The notes under the pieces were generated by a model. That model worked only from the letters and a program-made list of their open reading frames with translations, was not told where the DNA came from and did not search any database. The position numbers were made by a program, and so were the translations under genes. Positions 1 to 6,219 of a stretch of DNA of 6,760 nucleotides are shown in pieces. Source of the stretch: Chloroflexia bacterium (GTDB lineage: Bacteria > Chloroflexota > Chloroflexia > Thermomicrobiales > UBA6265); assembly GCA_013696525.1 (NCBI GenBank), contig JACCYK010000622.1, positions 1 through 6,760 of the forward strand, read 5' to 3'. How positions within the stretch are numbered: the stretch's first letter is position 1; every line of letters starts with the position of its first letter.

Positions 1-1031
1 GGGTCAACCCCGTCGGTGGGTTGGAGGGGCTCGCGACTGGTGGTGTCCCATAGGGTTTCGCCAATGGCCAGCCCCAGGACATAGCCGTAGAGCGTCGTCA
101 TCGCGGTGTCCAAGCCGGCCCCGGTGACCGGTGAGGGCTCGCCGGCCAGGGTCCGCCGCACCCAGTCCGTCAACTCGATCTGGTACGCCTCGCCGAACCG
201 CGCCAGCCAGTGCCGCACCGTGTCGTGGGCGACGCCGGCCGCGGTCGCCAGCTCGCAGCCCGTCTGCCGGAGCTGGCCGACGAACAGTGTGCCGGCGGTG
301 CCGGCGATCTCGGTCCGGACATCGTAGGCGTAGCCGCAGGCGGCATAGGTCTCCACCGTCGCCAAGCCGCCGCGGGCGAAGCGAAGCGTCGTCAGCGACA
401 GGTCGTCCGGCCGGCAGCCGGGACCCAGCACGTTGGCGGCAACAGCATGGACCTCGACCACCTCATCGTCCAGGAACCAACGGGCGTTGTCGTAATCATG
501 AACGGCGGAGTCGACAAAGGCGCCGGCCCCGCCGCTGGTCAATGAAGGCGGGACGGACAGGTTGCGGTGGGTCGCCTTCACCAGCACCGGTGACCCGATG
601 CTTCCCGCCTCAATCTGACGTTTTGCCGCCACATAGGCGGGGTCGTAGCGGCGCATGAAGCCGACCTGGAGCCGAACCCTGGCCTCGGTCACGGCGGCGA
701 TCGCCTGGTCGGCCTGCTCCAGGCTGATCGTCATCGGCTTCTCGCAAAAGACATCCTTCTTGTGCCGGGCCGCGGCCAGGATCCCCTCCAGATGGGCGAA
801 GTGGCTCGAGGCGATCACGACCGCCTCGACATCGGGGTTCGCCGCCAATTCCTCGGCGCTGGTCGACCACGCCGGCACCGCCAACTCGGCAGCGACCCGT
901 TGCGCGGCCTCGGGATTGGCGTCCGCCACCGCCACCAGCCTGGCCCGCGGCACTAGGGACGCCAGGTTCGCGGCGTGTTGGCGCCCGATCGTGCCCACCC
1001 CGATTACCCCGACGCCCAATCGCTCCGCCAT
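1..1031 (-). CDS. Gfo/Idh/MocA family NAD(P)-dependent oxidoreductase, C-terminus cut by window edge
   Basis: Reading leftwards from the ATG at 1029-1031 gives 343 uninterrupted residues with no stop before position 1, so the C-terminus lies outside the window. An N-terminal Rossmann fold is shown by GVGTIG (residues 11-16, G-x-G-x-x-G) and by an acidic residue in VAVAD after the second strand. The family signature EKP (97-99, Lys98) and the pair Asp174/His178 in FVDSAVHDYD match in spacing the catalytic Lys/Asp/His of Bacillus inositol 2-dehydrogenase. VGFMRRYDPAY (123-133) is also typical of that subgroup. These cytosolic enzymes oxidise or reduce a sugar, polyol or related hydroxyl using NAD(P). 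The substrate cannot be read from this sequence, and no inositol-pathway gene is visible nearby. The start is supported by GGAGGAG (1035-1041), just upstream of the ATG. The gene is nearly full length for the family (about 330-350 residues). It lies 95 bp downstream of a Uma2 gene on the same strand and may be read through from it. Confidence 0.93.
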   Translation of the reverse strand, partial: MAERLGVGVIGVGTIGRQHAANLASLVPRARLVAVADANPEAAQRVAAELAVPAWSTSAEELAANPDVEAVVIASSHFAHLEGILAAARHKKDVFCEKPMTISLEQADQAIAAVTEARVRLQVGFMRRYDPAYVAAKRQIEAGSIGSPVLVKATHRNLSVPPSLTSGGAGAFVDSAVHDYDNARWFLDDEVVEVHAVAANVLGPGCRPDDLSLTTLRFARGGLATVETYAACGYAYDVRTEIAGTAGTLFVGQLRQTGCELATAAGVAHDTVRHWLARFGEAYQIELTDWVRRTLAGEPSPVTGAGLDTAMTTLYGYVLGLAIGETLWDTTSREPLQPTDGVD

Positions 1032-1126
1032 TGGCTCCTCCGTTTTCGCCGTTGCCCCATCCAGGGCTCAGCTCAAAACCACGGTCTCGCATCTCCACGA
1101 TTGGGGATTGATCCCCGGCATCGCGC

Positions 1127-1681
1127 CTAGAATAGGTTGGCGAAGAGGGCGCTGATGTCCACGTCCAACCCGGGGAGCACGGTCGATCGGGCGATGCCAC
1201 CCTCATGCGGACGCTCCACGAACCGGCCCTCGTGTAGGACGAACATCGTCAGCCTCTCGCGCTCGAGGTTAACGATCCAATACTCGCGGACGCCTACTTG
1301 CTCGTAGATGGCGAACTTTACGTCCAGATCGTGGCGACGGTTGGAGGGTGACAAGACCTCGGCCACGAGATCGGGCGCCCCGCTGATGGCGCGGTTCGTG
1401 GTGAGCAGGTGGCGACGTTCCGGACTGATATAGACAATGTCGGGCTGAAGCACGCGCACCGAGGAGAGCCGAACGTCGACGGGAGCGGTCAGCACCTTGC
1501 CTGGTTGTCGCGCCGGAACATGGGCGAATAGGATTCGAAGCAGTGCAGCAATCATGTCGGCATGCATCCAAGACGAGGCAGGCGGCACAATCAACACTCC
1601 ATCAATCAGCTCGTAGTGATCGCCAAGGTCTGGCAACTCAAGCAGCTCGTCGTACGTCATCAACTTGGTGGGGACGGACAT
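1127..1681 (-). CDS. Uma2 family (DUF820) PD-(D/E)XK nuclease-like protein, copy 1 of 3
   Basis: This 184-residue protein has the usual Uma2 length and layout: [12 protein letters not shown] (residues 23-34), a central strand with Asp81 (QPDIVYI), then [13 protein letters not shown] with Glu108, Lys122 (VKFAIYEQ), and GVREYWIVN (130-138). Asp81, Glu108 and Lys122 are the expected metal-binding and catalytic residues of the restriction-endonuclease-like fold, so an active nuclease is possible. Family members are annotated as putative endonucleases, but their cellular role is poorly known. GGAGG lies 5 nt before the ATG. The start MSVPTKLMTY is nearly the same in all three copies. The copy lies 105 bp after copy 2 and 95 bp before the dehydrogenase gene. 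A short GGGGAT/ATCCCC stem-loop (1103-1116) follows the stop but has no T-tract. Family assignment is firm; function is inferred. Confidence 0.93.
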   Translation of the reverse strand: MSVPTKLMTYDELLELPDLGDHYELIDGVLIVPPASSWMHADMIAALLRILFAHVPARQPGKVLTAPVDVRLSSVRVLQPDIVYISPERRHLLTTNRAISGAPDLVAEVLSPSNRRHDLDVKFAIYEQVGVREYWIVNLERERLTMFVLHEGRFVERPHEGGIARSTVLPGLDVDISALFANLF

Positions 1682-1786
1682 GGAACCCTCCGAACTGATG
1701 CGGCCCGCGTCGGCACCGCGCCTGTACTGGCGCTTGGCCAGGTGCCTTTCCCGTGTTCGCGGAGCCTACTCCACGATTGATCGCCT

Positions 1787-2338
1787 TCACACGTTGGCGA
1801 AAATGGCGGCGATATTCACCTCAAGCCCTGGCAGCACCACCGAGCGGGAGACGTTACCATCGTGCGGCTGTTCAACAAACCGTCCATCCACCAGAACGTA
1901 GAGCGTGAGCGTCTCAACCTCGGGATCGACGATCCAGTATTCGCGGACCCCCGCTTGCTCGTAGTAGCCGAGCTTCACCACCAGATCATGATGCCGGTTG
2001 GAGGAGAGGATTTCAATCGCCAGATCTGGTGCGCCCTGGATGGCCGGCGGGCTGGCGAACGCTTCCGGCCGGTCCGGACCTATGTACAGCAGGTCAGGCT
2101 GGACGACGCGAAGATTCGTCAACCGGACATCCACCGGCGCGGTAAAAAGGTTCCTGCCGAGCCCTCGTGGCGTCAGATACGCGTCAAGTATCCGAATCAG
2201 TTCGAGCACAATCCGACCGTGGTAAAACGATGCTGCGGGAGGCACAATCAACACTCCATCGAACAGCTCATAACGCTGGCCGTCATCCGCCAGCGCGAGG
2301 AGATCGTCGTACGTCATCAACTTGGTGGGAGCGGACAT
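1787..2338 (-). CDS. Uma2 family (DUF820) PD-(D/E)XK nuclease-like protein, copy 2 of 3
   Basis: This 183-residue paralogue starts [12 protein letters not shown]. The open frame extends upstream to 2482, but that stretch lies inside copy 3 and has no resemblance to the family. The start at 2338 is fixed by GGAGG 5 nt upstream and by alignment with the other copies. Candidate catalytic residues are Asp82 (QPDLLYI), Glu109 (LAIEILS) and Lys122 (VVKLGYYEQ), followed by GVREYWIVDP. Compared with copies 1 and 3, the LSPSNR motif has lost one codon (a Pro) and reads LSSNR, so Glu109 and Lys122 are 13 residues apart instead of 14. The loss is in frame and the rest of the gene is intact. It begins 34 bp after the stop of copy 3, consistent with one transcript. 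Its function is unknown beyond the family. Confidence 0.92.
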   Translation of the reverse strand: MSAPTKLMTYDDLLALADDGQRYELFDGVLIVPPAASFYHGRIVLELIRILDAYLTPRGLGRNLFTAPVDVRLTNLRVVQPDLLYIGPDRPEAFASPPAIQGAPDLAIEILSSNRHHDLVVKLGYYEQAGVREYWIVDPEVETLTLYVLVDGRFVEQPHDGNVSRSVVLPGLEVNIAAIFANV

Positions 2339-2372
2339 GGAAGCCTCCGAATTCAAGCGGTCGGGGCGGAAT

Positions 2373-2942
2373 CTAGCCCGAGAAGCCCTGATGTAGGTTG
2401 GCAAAGAGGGCTTCGAGATCGACCTCCAGCCCTGGCAGCACGACCGACCGCGCGATCCCGTCCTCGATCGGTCGCTCGACATATCGGCCCTCAGTCAAGA
2501 CATAGAGCGTAACGGTTTCAGAGACAGGATCAACAATCCAGTATTCTTGGACACCCGCCTCGGCGTAGATACCAAACTTGGTCACCCGATCGTGGGACCG
2601 ATTTGATGGCGATAAGACCTCGACCACGAGGTCTGGCACCCCGGCCACATAGCTGGAGGTCAGCCCGCCGGGCCGATCAGGATTGACATACAGGAGATCA
2701 GGCTGAACAGCGCGAAATTCAGTGAGCCGCACATCGAGCGGGGCGAAGAACAGAAAGTCTTTCCGCCGCAGCGGCAGAAGATACTCGCCGATCATCCAAT
2801 ACAGACGGCCCGCGACGCGGTTATGGAGCGGTGATGGCGAAGGCGGCACAACCAGGACTCCATCGATCAACTCGTACCGGTTGCCGTCGTCCGGTAGCGC
2901 TCGGAACTCGGTGAAGGTCATCAACTTCGTGGGGGCGGACAT
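2373..2942 (-). CDS. Uma2 family (DUF820) PD-(D/E)XK nuclease-like protein, copy 3 of 3 (first transcribed)
   Basis: This 189-residue paralogue is the most divergent of the three in its middle. It starts [13 protein letters not shown] and has [12 protein letters not shown] (23-34), Asp82 (QPDLLYV), Glu108 in [10 protein letters not shown], Lys122 ([10 protein letters not shown]) and EYWIVDP (133-139). A short extra tail, HQGFSG, follows the FANL ending that the other copies share in whole or part. GGAG lies 6-7 nt upstream of the ATG, weaker than in copies 1 and 2. It is the first of the three genes in the direction of transcription, 123 bp after sucD on the same strand, so it either has its own promoter in that gap or depends on read-through from sucCD. 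Third codon positions look more mixed than in sucC/sucD, a visual impression that would fit an acquired or fast-evolving gene. Confidence 0.92.
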   Translation of the reverse strand: MSAPTKLMTFTEFRALPDDGNRYELIDGVLVVPPSPSPLHNRVAGRLYWMIGEYLLPLRRKDFLFFAPLDVRLTEFRAVQPDLLYVNPDRPGGLTSSYVAGVPDLVVEVLSPSNRSHDRVTKFGIYAEAGVQEYWIVDPVSETVTLYVLTEGRYVERPIEDGIARSVVLPGLEVDLEALFANLHQGFSG

Positions 2943-3009
2943 TGGGATCTCCGAGCCGATGAGGGACGGCCGACGTCACCGCCCCACGAGGGAATCATGC
3001 TTCGGTCAC

Positions 3010-3035
3010 ATGATAGTGGATGCGCGACGTGTCCA
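3010..3035 (-). promoter_or_regulatory. weak candidate promoter for the Uma2 gene cluster
   Basis: In the 123-bp gap between sucD and the first Uma2 gene, the minus strand carries TATCAT (3015-3010), one mismatch from the -10 consensus. Upstream of it is TGGACA (3035-3030), one mismatch from -35. The 14-nt spacer is shorter than the usual 16-18, so this is a suggestion only. I see no hairpin with a T-tract after sucD, so read-through is also possible. Confidence 0.25.
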
Positions 3036-3065
3036 GAGATCAAACACCCGGTTGTCGAACGTGTC

Positions 3066-3935
<870 letters not shown>

Positions 3936-4012
3936 GCTTGCCCCTCCGCCTGCTTCGTTCGATTTCGATCCCTACCCGGCGCAACGGCCGGCGTCGTCAC
4001 CCGCGCCGCGCC

Positions 4013-5149
4013 TCAGCGGGCGCCGCGAACGACCTGCGCCGCCGCCTCGTCCATCGTGTCGACCGCGATCAGCCCGGCGGCGGCCAGCAGCAGCCGCCCT
4101 TCCTCGGCGTTGGTGCCGGAGAGGCGGACCACGATCGGCACCGTGACCGATACCGTGCCCAGGGCGTCGGTGATCCCTTCGGCCACGACATCGCCGCGGG
4201 TGATGCCGCCGAAAATGTTGATTAGGATGGCGCGCACATTCGGGTCCGCGGTCACCAGCTCGAACGCGGTCGCGACTTGGTCGGCGCTGGCGCCGCCGCC
4301 GACATCGAGGAAGTTCGCCGGCTCGCCGCCATGCAGCTTGACCGCGTCCATCGTCGCCATCGCCAGCCCGGCGCCGTTGACGATGCAGCCGATATCGCCA
4401 TCGAGCTTCACAAACGAAATGCCGTGGGCGCGGGCCTCGATCTCGGTCGCATTCTCCTCCGCCATGTCGCGCAAGGCTTCGGTATCGGGATGGCGGAACA
4501 AGGCGTTGTCATCGAAGCTCATCTTGCTATCGAGCGCCAGCCAGTCGCCGTCCCCGGTCAAAATCAGAGGGTTGATCTCCGCCAACGTGGCGTCCTCCGC
4601 CACGTAGGCGGCGTAGAGCTTGAGCGCGATGCTGGCGAAGCCGCCGACTCGCGCGGCCGGCAGCCCGAGGGCGAAGCCGACCTCGCGCGCCTGGTAGGGG
4701 TGCAACCCGAGCAGCGGGTCGGCCAGGGCGCGGATGATTTGTTCCGGCCGCTCGCGGGCGACCTCCTCGATGTCGACGCCCCCCTCGGCGCTGGCCATCA
4801 GCACATTCCGGCGCCGGGGCCGATCGAGGACCACACCGAGGTAAAACTCCCGGTCGATGTCGACCGCCGGCACGACTAGGACCCGCTGCACCAGATGGCC
4901 GCGGATATCGAGGCCCAAGATCGCCGCCGCCGCCGCCCGCACCTCGTCCGGCGTCCGCGCCAGCTTGATGCCGCCGGCCTTGCCCCGGCCCCCGGTGTGG
5001 ACCTGGGCTTTGACCGCGACCGCACCGGCGCCGGCGTGCTCGGCGGCGACGGCCACCGCCTCCTCCGGCGTGGTCGCGACGCCACCAGTGTTGACCGGAA
5101 TGCCATGGCGAGCCAGCAGTTCGGCCGCCTGGTACTCATGCACGTTCAT
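4013..5149 (-). CDS. sucC: Succinyl-CoA synthetase, beta subunit (ATP-grasp)
   Basis: SucC is the nucleotide-binding subunit and partner of SucD in the cytosolic TCA-cycle enzyme. It has 378 residues, close to the usual 385-390. The ATP-grasp part holds VKAQVHTGGRGKAGG (46-60, lysine and glycine loop), EINPL (191-195) and LDSKMSFDDNA (206-216, metal-binding). The C-terminal ligase domain holds CIVNGAGLAMATMD (255-268), NFLDVGGGAS (279-288), NIFGGITR (311-318) and RLSGTNAEEGR (342-352). The open frame has an ATG 15 nt further upstream (5164), but the protein should start MNVHEYQAAELL, and GAGGG lies 8 nt before the ATG at 5149, while the upstream ATG has no usable ribosome binding site. Whether ATP or GTP is preferred cannot be told from the sequence. 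It is first in the sucCD unit, divergent from the zinc-ribbon gene. Confidence 0.98.
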   Translation of the reverse strand: MNVHEYQAAELLARHGIPVNTGGVATTPEEAVAVAAEHAGAGAVAVKAQVHTGGRGKAGGIKLARTPDEVRAAAAAILGLDIRGHLVQRVLVVPAVDIDREFYLGVVLDRPRRRNVLMASAEGGVDIEEVARERPEQIIRALADPLLGLHPYQAREVGFALGLPAARVGGFASIALKLYAAYVAEDATLAEINPLILTGDGDWLALDSKMSFDDNALFRHPDTEALRDMAEENATEIEARAHGISFVKLDGDIGCIVNGAGLAMATMDAVKLHGGEPANFLDVGGGASADQVATAFELVTADPNVRAILINIFGGITRGDVVAEGITDALGTVSVTVPIVVRLSGTNAEEGRLLLAAAGLIAVDTMDEAAAQVVRGAR

Positions 5150-5194
5150 TGGTTCCACCCTCATCCTGGAGCGCCGCGGACGACCGGCGGCGGC

Positions 5195-5203
5195 ATCCTA
5201 GCA
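5195..5203 (-). promoter_or_regulatory. candidate extended -10 promoter for sucCD
   Basis: The minus strand reads TGC-TAGGAT (5203-5195), an extended -10 (TGn plus a TAnnnT-type hexamer) 45 nt before the sucC start codon. I find no convincing -35 hexamer at the matching distance. An extended -10 can work without one, but in GC-rich DNA this remains a weak call. Confidence 0.3.
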
Positions 5204-5215
5204 CACTGGTCCGGG

Positions 5216-5246
5216 ATGCCGGCCACGAGCCGGCGGGGACCGGCAT
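5216..5246. repeat. inverted repeat ATGCCGG / CCGGCAT in the sucC upstream region
   Basis: ATGCCGG (5216-5222) and CCGGCAT (5240-5246) are perfect 7-bp inverted arms around a 17-nt spacer, with an additional GCCGGC at 5229-5234. The repeat sits directly upstream of the candidate sucC -10, where a repressor or activator of sucCD could bind. In GC-rich DNA such repeats also arise by chance. Confidence 0.3.
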
Positions 5247-5269
5247 TGACGCCACGCTCGATCGTTTAG

Positions 5270-5284
5270 TGAGATGGAATCTCA
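5270..5284. promoter_or_regulatory. 15-bp palindrome, possible operator
   Basis: TGAGAT-GGA-ATCTCA forms perfect 6-bp arms around a 3-nt centre. It is centred about 67 bp before the expected start of transcription of the zinc-ribbon gene and lies between the two divergent promoters. Its AT-containing arms stand out from the surrounding GC-rich sequence. A protein-binding site is plausible but unproven. Confidence 0.35.
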
Positions 5285-5310
5285 GTCCAACATCTGGTAG
5301 GATTGATCGG

Positions 5311-5337
5311 TTGACAATGTGGGAAACGTGATATAAT
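5311..5337 (+). promoter_or_regulatory. strong sigma70-type promoter for the zinc-ribbon gene
   Basis: A perfect TTGACA (5311-5316) and a perfect TATAAT (5332-5337) are separated by 15 nt. TGA directly before the -10 makes it an extended -10 (TGnTATAAT). The short spacer is suboptimal, but the extended element compensates. Transcription should begin near 5344. Such a consensus match in GC-rich DNA is unlikely by chance. It points rightwards, to the gene starting at 5488. Confidence 0.82.
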
Positions 5338-5343
5338 GCCCAC

Positions 5344-5487
5344 CAGAGGCGATTCTCCAGCGCGCGCGATCGTCAGGACCCCGCAACGATAGGGTGCCTT
5401 TCACGTGTCTCGTTCCGCAGGAAACGTCCAGGTTTATTTTTCGGAAATAGCCGCGGCAATGCTGCCGGGGCGGAGGGTTCAGGCGGA
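5344..5487 (+). promoter_or_regulatory. long 5' leader of the zinc-ribbon gene, possible regulatory RNA region
   Basis: From the predicted start of transcription to the ATG there are about 143 nt, long for a simple leader. It holds a small stem with a bulge, CGTTCC-GCA-GGAAACG (5411-5426). A T-rich run, TTTATTTTT (5433-5441), follows 6 nt later. A second stem, CGGCA-ATGC-TGCCG (5454-5467), ends just before GGAGGG (5472-5477). A 10-codon reading frame (5459-5491) ends in an ATGA overlap with the zinc-ribbon start. Attenuation, temperature sensing or ribosome-site masking are possible. I recognise no known riboswitch. Confidence 0.4.
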
Positions 5488-5913
5488 ATGAGCGATCGAA
5501 CGCTCACCTGCCGCGATTGCGGCCAGGCTTTTACGTTCACCGCGGGTGAACAGGCATTTTATCAGGAGCGGGGTTTCAGCGAGCCACAGCGGTGCCAGAA
5601 CTGCCGGTCCCAGCGGAAGGCGCAACGCGCCTCCAGCGGGTACGACAGCGGCAGCAGCTACGGCGACAGTGGGGGCTACTCCGGTGGCGGCGGGGGATAC
5701 TCCGCCGGCAGCAGCTATGGCAACGGTGGCGGGTATGGCGGCGGCGGCGGTGGCGGCTACTCGGCCGGCCCACGCCAGATGTACCCGGCGGTCTGCTCCA
5801 ACTGCGGCAAGGAGACCGAGGTTCCGTTCCAACCACGGACGGATAAGCCGGTGTACTGCCGCGAGTGCTTCCAGTCCCGGCGGGCTTCGACCCCCCGGTA
5901 CGGCGCGTACTAG
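5488..5913 (+). CDS. Double zinc-ribbon protein with Gly/Tyr-rich linker (zf-trcl + CxxC-x17-CxxC)
   Basis: A 141-residue protein of three parts. Residues 1-45 form a zinc ribbon with Cys8/Cys11 and Cys36/Cys39, around the FTFTAGEQAFYQERGF core typical of the zf-trcl family (probable zinc ribbon, PF13451). Residues 49-95 are low complexity: almost only Gly, Ser, Tyr, Asn, Asp and Ala, with seven Tyr (52, 58, 64, 71, 77, 83, 91) in [G/S]-Y-[G/S/D] settings. Residues 103-127 form a second zinc site, Cys103/Cys106 and Cys124/Cys127, with exactly 17 residues between the pairs and the PVYCRECF ending of the CxxC-x17-CxxC domain. A basic tail follows. No signal peptide or membrane segment is seen, so it is likely cytosolic. 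Zinc ribbons plus a disordered linker suggest RNA, ribosome or DNA binding; the real function is unknown. GGAGGG lies 10 nt upstream and AGGCGG sits nearer. A strong promoter precedes the gene and an intrinsic terminator follows, so it is a single-gene unit. Confidence 0.93.
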   Translation: MSDRTLTCRDCGQAFTFTAGEQAFYQERGFSEPQRCQNCRSQRKAQRASSGYDSGSSYGDSGGYSGGGGGYSAGSSYGNGGGYGGGGGGGYSAGPRQMYPAVCSNCGKETEVPFQPRTDKPVYCRECFQSRRASTPRYGAY

Positions 5914-5948
5914 TCACCACGACTGCACGCGACACCAGTCGACACTCA

Positions 5949-5986
5949 CCGGGGCGGCCAAATGGCCGCCCCGGATTTCTTTATAA
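5949..5986 (+). terminator. rho-independent terminator of the zinc-ribbon gene
   Basis: CCGGGGCGGCCA (5949-5960) pairs perfectly with TGGCCGCCCCGG (5963-5974), giving an 11-12 bp GC-rich stem with a tiny AA-centred loop. The T-rich run ATTTCTTTATAA follows. It lies 35 bp after the stop codon at 5911-5913. The T-tract is only on this side, so it acts on rightward transcripts. Confidence 0.88.
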
Positions 5987-6044
5987 CGCGCGGTGGGCGA
6001 CGGCGCTGGACTGATGGAACGAACGTACATCGTCGACCATTGCG

Positions 6045-6117
6045 GATCGGCCCTCTGCCCCCAATCCCGCGGGAGAAGGGGCGTGTCCCCGCGGGATTGG
6101 GGGTTACAGGGCCGATC
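6045..6117. repeat. 73-nt extragenic palindrome (long two-step hairpin)
   Basis: An outer 10-bp arm pair, GATCGGCCCT (6045-6054) with AGGGCCGATC (6108-6117), encloses a small internal loop (CTG against TTAC). An inner perfect 16-bp pair follows, CCCCCAATCCCGCGGG (6058-6073) with CCCGCGGGATTGGGGG (6088-6103), around a 14-nt loop. The 26 base pairs make it far stronger than a normal terminator, and no T-tract follows on either strand. It resembles a REP/MITE-like extragenic element. Whether other copies exist cannot be seen here. With the terminator and a weak promoter-like site, this accounts for the 306-bp gap between the zinc-ribbon gene and mreC. Confidence 0.8.
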
Positions 6118-6146
6118 GCGTTCGTTATCGCCTTCCCGCGCCGTGC

Positions 6147-6152
6147 TATCCT
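6147..6152 (+). promoter_or_regulatory. weak candidate -10 element for mreC
   Basis: TATCCT fits the TAnnnT pattern 67 nt before the mreC start. The 17-nt-spaced upstream hexamer (GTTATC, 6124-6129) matches the -35 consensus poorly. The palindrome and terminator upstream make an independent mreC promoter in this gap likely, but its position is uncertain. Confidence 0.2.
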
Positions 6153-6219
6153 GTCACCCCGCCCGGCGCCCGTGCGCCGGTGGCTCGTTCGCGTGTTTCA
6201 CTGGACCCGGTAGCGCCCC

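Noticed and set aside
131..658. Plus-strand 175-codon frame opposite the dehydrogenase gene
   Set aside because: It is a shadow of the minus-strand gene, Arg/Ser/Pro-rich, with no family features.
1103..1116. GGGGAT-TG-ATCCCC stem-loop after Uma2 copy 1, considered as a terminator
   Set aside because: The stem is only 5-6 bp and no T-tract follows on the minus strand, so there is no support for termination.
610..1206. Minus-strand 198-codon frame spanning the dehydrogenase start and the end of Uma2 copy 1
   Set aside because: It is out of frame with both real genes, Gly/Arg-rich, and has no ribosome site or family resemblance.
2339..2482. Longer N-terminus for Uma2 copy 2, starting at 2482
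   Set aside because: The extra 48 residues overlap the end of copy 3 in another frame. The ribosome site and the conserved [10 protein letters not shown] start place the true start at 2338.
5150..5164. Upstream ATG for sucC at 5164
   Set aside because: It has no usable Shine-Dalgarno site, and the family start MNVHEYQ with its GAGGG site fits the ATG at 5149.
5479..5832. Minus-strand frame opposite the zinc-ribbon gene, Ala-rich and membrane-like
   Set aside because: It is the complement of the Gly/Tyr-coding repeat, with no promoter or ribosome site. The plus strand has the cysteine motifs, promoter and terminator.
5962..6213. Plus-strand 83-codon frame between the zinc-ribbon gene and mreC
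   Set aside because: It starts inside the terminator stem and runs through the large palindrome, has no ribosome site, and its translation has no recognisable features.
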